Part shown: in pieces, positions 5,364 to 7,058 of the stretch
Numbering within the stretch: position 1 is the stretch's first letter
Layout: every line of letters begins with the position of its first letter
Position numbers and translations under genes: made by a program
Notes under the pieces: model-generated
Database searches by the model: none
What the model saw: only the letters and a program-made list of their open reading frames with translations
What the model was told of the DNA's origin: nothing
DNA from: Oscillospiraceae bacterium
Lineage (GTDB): Bacteria; Bacillota; Clostridia; Oscillospirales; Oscillospiraceae
Length of the DNA: 7,058 nt
NCBI GenBank assembly: GCA_020025295.1
Contig: JAHHSJ010000069.1
Coordinates: 1-7,058, forward strand
Direction: 5' to 3'

Positions 5364-7058
5364 GTGAAACGAACTATTTGCCGTTATCTGACGGGACTGC
5401 TCTGTACCGCAGTGCTTCTGGCTGGTGTCCTTCCGACCCACGCATACGCAGCGGAGGAGAACATTCCCATTGACGCAGCACATTTCCCGGATGCAGCCTT
5501 CCGGGATTTTATTGCCTGTGCCGAGTTTCATGTTCAAGCGGGGACTGATACTTCTGAGGAGGGTGATTTCCCCATTGACCGCAATCGGGACGGTCAGCTG
5601 AGCCGGGAAGAGCGAGATGCTGTGGCATATATCATCTTGGGCAAAGATGACCCGATGGGCAGCAGCGGCCGTGTCTCGGTGGATACCGACCAGTATCCCA
5701 TTGCAGACCTGACCGGCATCGGCTATTTCCCCAATCTGACTTATTTGCAGATCGGCGGCCGATTTGAGGGTGACCCGACCGAGTACCCCAGTTATCTGAC
5801 GGGTACGGTGGATCTGTGGGACAACCGGAAGCTGAAAACAGTGATTCTGGCCAACGGCAGTGTGTCCGATGTGAATATCACCGGCCTGACCTTTGACACG
5901 CTGGACCTCCACGGCAATCAGGTGGAGAACCCGGATCTTTCCGAGCAGGGCGAATCGCTGTCCGGTGTCTCCAACTACAACATGGGCAAGAGCGAGCAAG
6001 CGGATCACCCTGTGGTCTGTCTGGATGCGGGGCATTACGGAAAGTACAACCAAAGCTCTGTGGTGCCTGCGTATTATGAGTCTGATATGGCGTGGAAACT
6101 CCACCTGATGCTCAAGGAAGAGCTGGAGAAGTACGGCATTGAGGTCAAAATCACCCGACCGAATCAAGATCAGAACCTTGCTATTGTGCGGCGTGGCTTG
6201 ATGGCAGAAGGCTGTGACCTGTTCATTTCCATCCATTCCAATGCAGCCGACAGCAGCAGTCCGGACCGTCCCGAGGCCATTCACTTTGTGCCAAGAGCGG
6301 ACAGCGACTTGGACGAGCGGTCTGCTGATATCGCAGAGCGTCTGGGCCAGACCGTTTATGAGGTGATGGGCACCCATCAGAAGCCCAAGGCATACAGCCG
6401 CCTGTCCTCGGATGACCGGGACGGCAACGGCAAATATGATGATAATTACTACGGTGTGCTGCACGGTGCTCAGACGGTCGGAGTGCCCGGACTGATTCTG
6501 GAACACAGCTTCCACACCAATGAGGACGCCGCAAACTGGCTGCTGCAGGAGAGTAATCTGCGAAAGCTGGCAGTGGCGGAAGCCAAGACCATCGCAGACT
6601 GGTTCCAGGAGCAGAAGCCGGAACAGAAGCCGGAGCAAAAGCCGGAGCAAAAGCCGGAGCAAAAGCCGGAGTGGAAACAGGACGAGACGGGCTGGCGGTA
6701 TGAGTATCCAGACGGCTCCTTTGAGGCGGATCGGTGGGCGATGCTTGACGGGGCATGGTATCATTTTGATGCTCAGGGTTATATGCAGACCGGCTGGCAG
6801 GAAATCGAGGGGAAGCGGTACTATCTGACACCCAACGGCCCGATGGCGATCGGCTGGCTGCGGATCGGCAACGACTGGTTCTATCTTGCCCCGGAGGGCA
6901 ATATGCAGACCGGCTGGCAGGAGATCGAGGGTAAACGGTACTACTTCTACACCGACGGTCGTCTGGCCACAAACACATGGATTGACAATCAGTATGTGGA
7001 CGACTCCGGCGCTTGGGTGGAGAAGCCCGTGGCGACGGGCTGGCAGTCCAACAGCAGC
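5364..7058 (+). CDS. Secreted N-acetylmuramoyl-L-alanine amidase with cell-wall-binding repeats (3' end outside window)
   Basis: This is a predicted peptidoglycan hydrolase that cleaves the bond between N-acetylmuramic acid and L-alanine of the stem peptide, acting outside the membrane. The window gives 565 codons and no stop. GTG at 5364 follows AAGGAG (5351-5356) by seven bases; the nearby ATG at 5359 meets a stop at once. Residues 1-29 form a signal peptide, with probable cleavage after AYA. An EF-hand loop lies at 72-83 (D72, N74, D76, E83). A degenerate leucine-rich-like region spans about 112-190. The Amidase_3 domain spans about 216-414, with likely zinc ligands H224 (DAGH), E239 and H291 (SIHSNA), and catalytic E380 (LEHSFHTN). 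Five QKPE units (417-436) link it to aromatic, Gly-Trp-rich cell-wall-binding repeats from about 443 to the window edge. It is probably a surface-attached autolysin or remodelling enzyme. Its own promoters precede it, and no partner genes are visible. Confidence 0.93.
   Translation, partial: MKRTICRYLTGLLCTAVLLAGVLPTHAYAAEENIPIDAAHFPDAAFRDFIACAEFHVQAGTDTSEEGDFPIDRNRDGQLSREERDAVAYIILGKDDPMGSSGRVSVDTDQYPIADLTGIGYFPNLTYLQIGGRFEGDPTEYPSYLTGTVDLWDNRKLKTVILANGSVSDVNITGLTFDTLDLHGNQVENPDLSEQGESLSGVSNYNMGKSEQADHPVVCLDAGHYGKYNQSSVVPAYYESDMAWKLHLMLKEELEKYGIEVKITRPNQDQNLAIVRRGLMAEGCDLFISIHSNAADSSSPDRPEAIHFVPRADSDLDERSADIAERLGQTVYEVMGTHQKPKAYSRLSSDDRDGNGKYDDNYYGVLHGAQTVGVPGLILEHSFHTNEDAANWLLQESNLRKLAVAEAKTIADWFQEQKPEQKPEQKPEQKPEQKPEWKQDETGWRYEYPDGSFEADRWAMLDGAWYHFDAQGYMQTGWQEIEGKRYYLTPNGPMAIGWLRIGNDWFYLAPEGNMQTGWQEIEGKRYYFYTDGRLATNTWIDNQYVDDSGAWVEKPVATGWQSNSS
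6612..6671 (+). repeat. Five tandem 12-bp units encoding a QKPE linker
   Basis: Five in-frame 12-base units encode QKPE five times between the amidase domain and the wall-binding repeats. The last three units are identical (caaaagccggag), while the first two differ by synonymous changes. This suggests recent slippage or unequal recombination. Copy number is likely to vary between strains without shifting the frame. Confidence 0.95.
6783..6944 (+). repeat. Direct repeat of a cell-wall-binding module
   Basis: Two nearly identical 42-base segments at 6783-6824 and 6903-6944 both encode MQTGWQEIEGKRYY. They differ only at a few third positions and are offset by 120 bases (40 residues). The intervening IGWLRIGNDWFYL unit is a related, more divergent repeat, so the period is two repeat units. 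The pattern fits the choline-binding-like CW_binding_1 family with GW and YY/FY aromatic positions. Confidence 0.85.

Noticed and set aside
6612..6671. Tandem repeats as a CRISPR array
   Set aside because: The units are 12 bases with no spacers and encode an in-frame QKPE linker.
5079..6764. A 561-codon open frame on the minus strand opposite the amidase
   Set aside because: It is low-complexity (Leu/Arg runs from the antisense of the QKPE repeat) and covers a well-supported plus-strand gene.

Overview
The window looks like ordinary chromosomal core sequence from a moderately GC-rich, endospore-forming, Gram-positive anaerobe, most likely a clostridial lineage of the Oscillospiraceae/Ruminococcaceae type. 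The evidence is a germination protease gene (gpr) divergent from rpsT, strong AGGAGG ribosome-binding sites, T-box control of a one-chain (alpha2 type) glycyl-tRNA synthetase, and a secreted amidase with cell-wall-binding repeats. The genus is an inference from gene content and style, not from a database match.

Layout. Bases 1-223 hold the 3' end of a plus-strand reading frame that resembles the C-terminal part of a methyl-accepting chemotaxis protein, but it appears eroded by small indels. It runs tail to tail into gpr (minus strand, 211-1074). A divergent intergenic region (1075-1310) carries the rpsT promoter and a structured leader, followed by rpsT (S20, TTG start) with its own intrinsic terminator. 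Next is a YihY/BrkB-family membrane protein (1741-2634). The promoter of the following gene overlaps its stop codon, and that gene encodes a small YbjN-like protein (2739-3149) closed by a strong terminator. A further strong promoter drives a glycine T-box riboswitch (about 3331-3596) and glyS (3652-5082). A 17-bp perfect hairpin closes that unit. The intergenic region 5132-5363 contains two promoter candidates, an inverted repeat and a leader terminator ahead of a secreted N-acetylmuramoyl-L-alanine amidase, which starts with GTG at 5364 and runs off the window end.

How the parts relate. These are mostly single-gene transcription units, each with its own promoter and terminator, rather than one operon. 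Translation genes (rpsT, glyS) alternate with envelope genes (YihY-like, amidase) and a sporulation/germination gene (gpr). The T-box should couple glyS expression to uncharged tRNA-Gly.

I did not find convincing evidence of a previously undescribed system. The points most worth checking are the unclassified leader and tandem promoters ahead of the amidase, the amidase's composite architecture, the U at the variable T-box position, and the eroded chemoreceptor tail.
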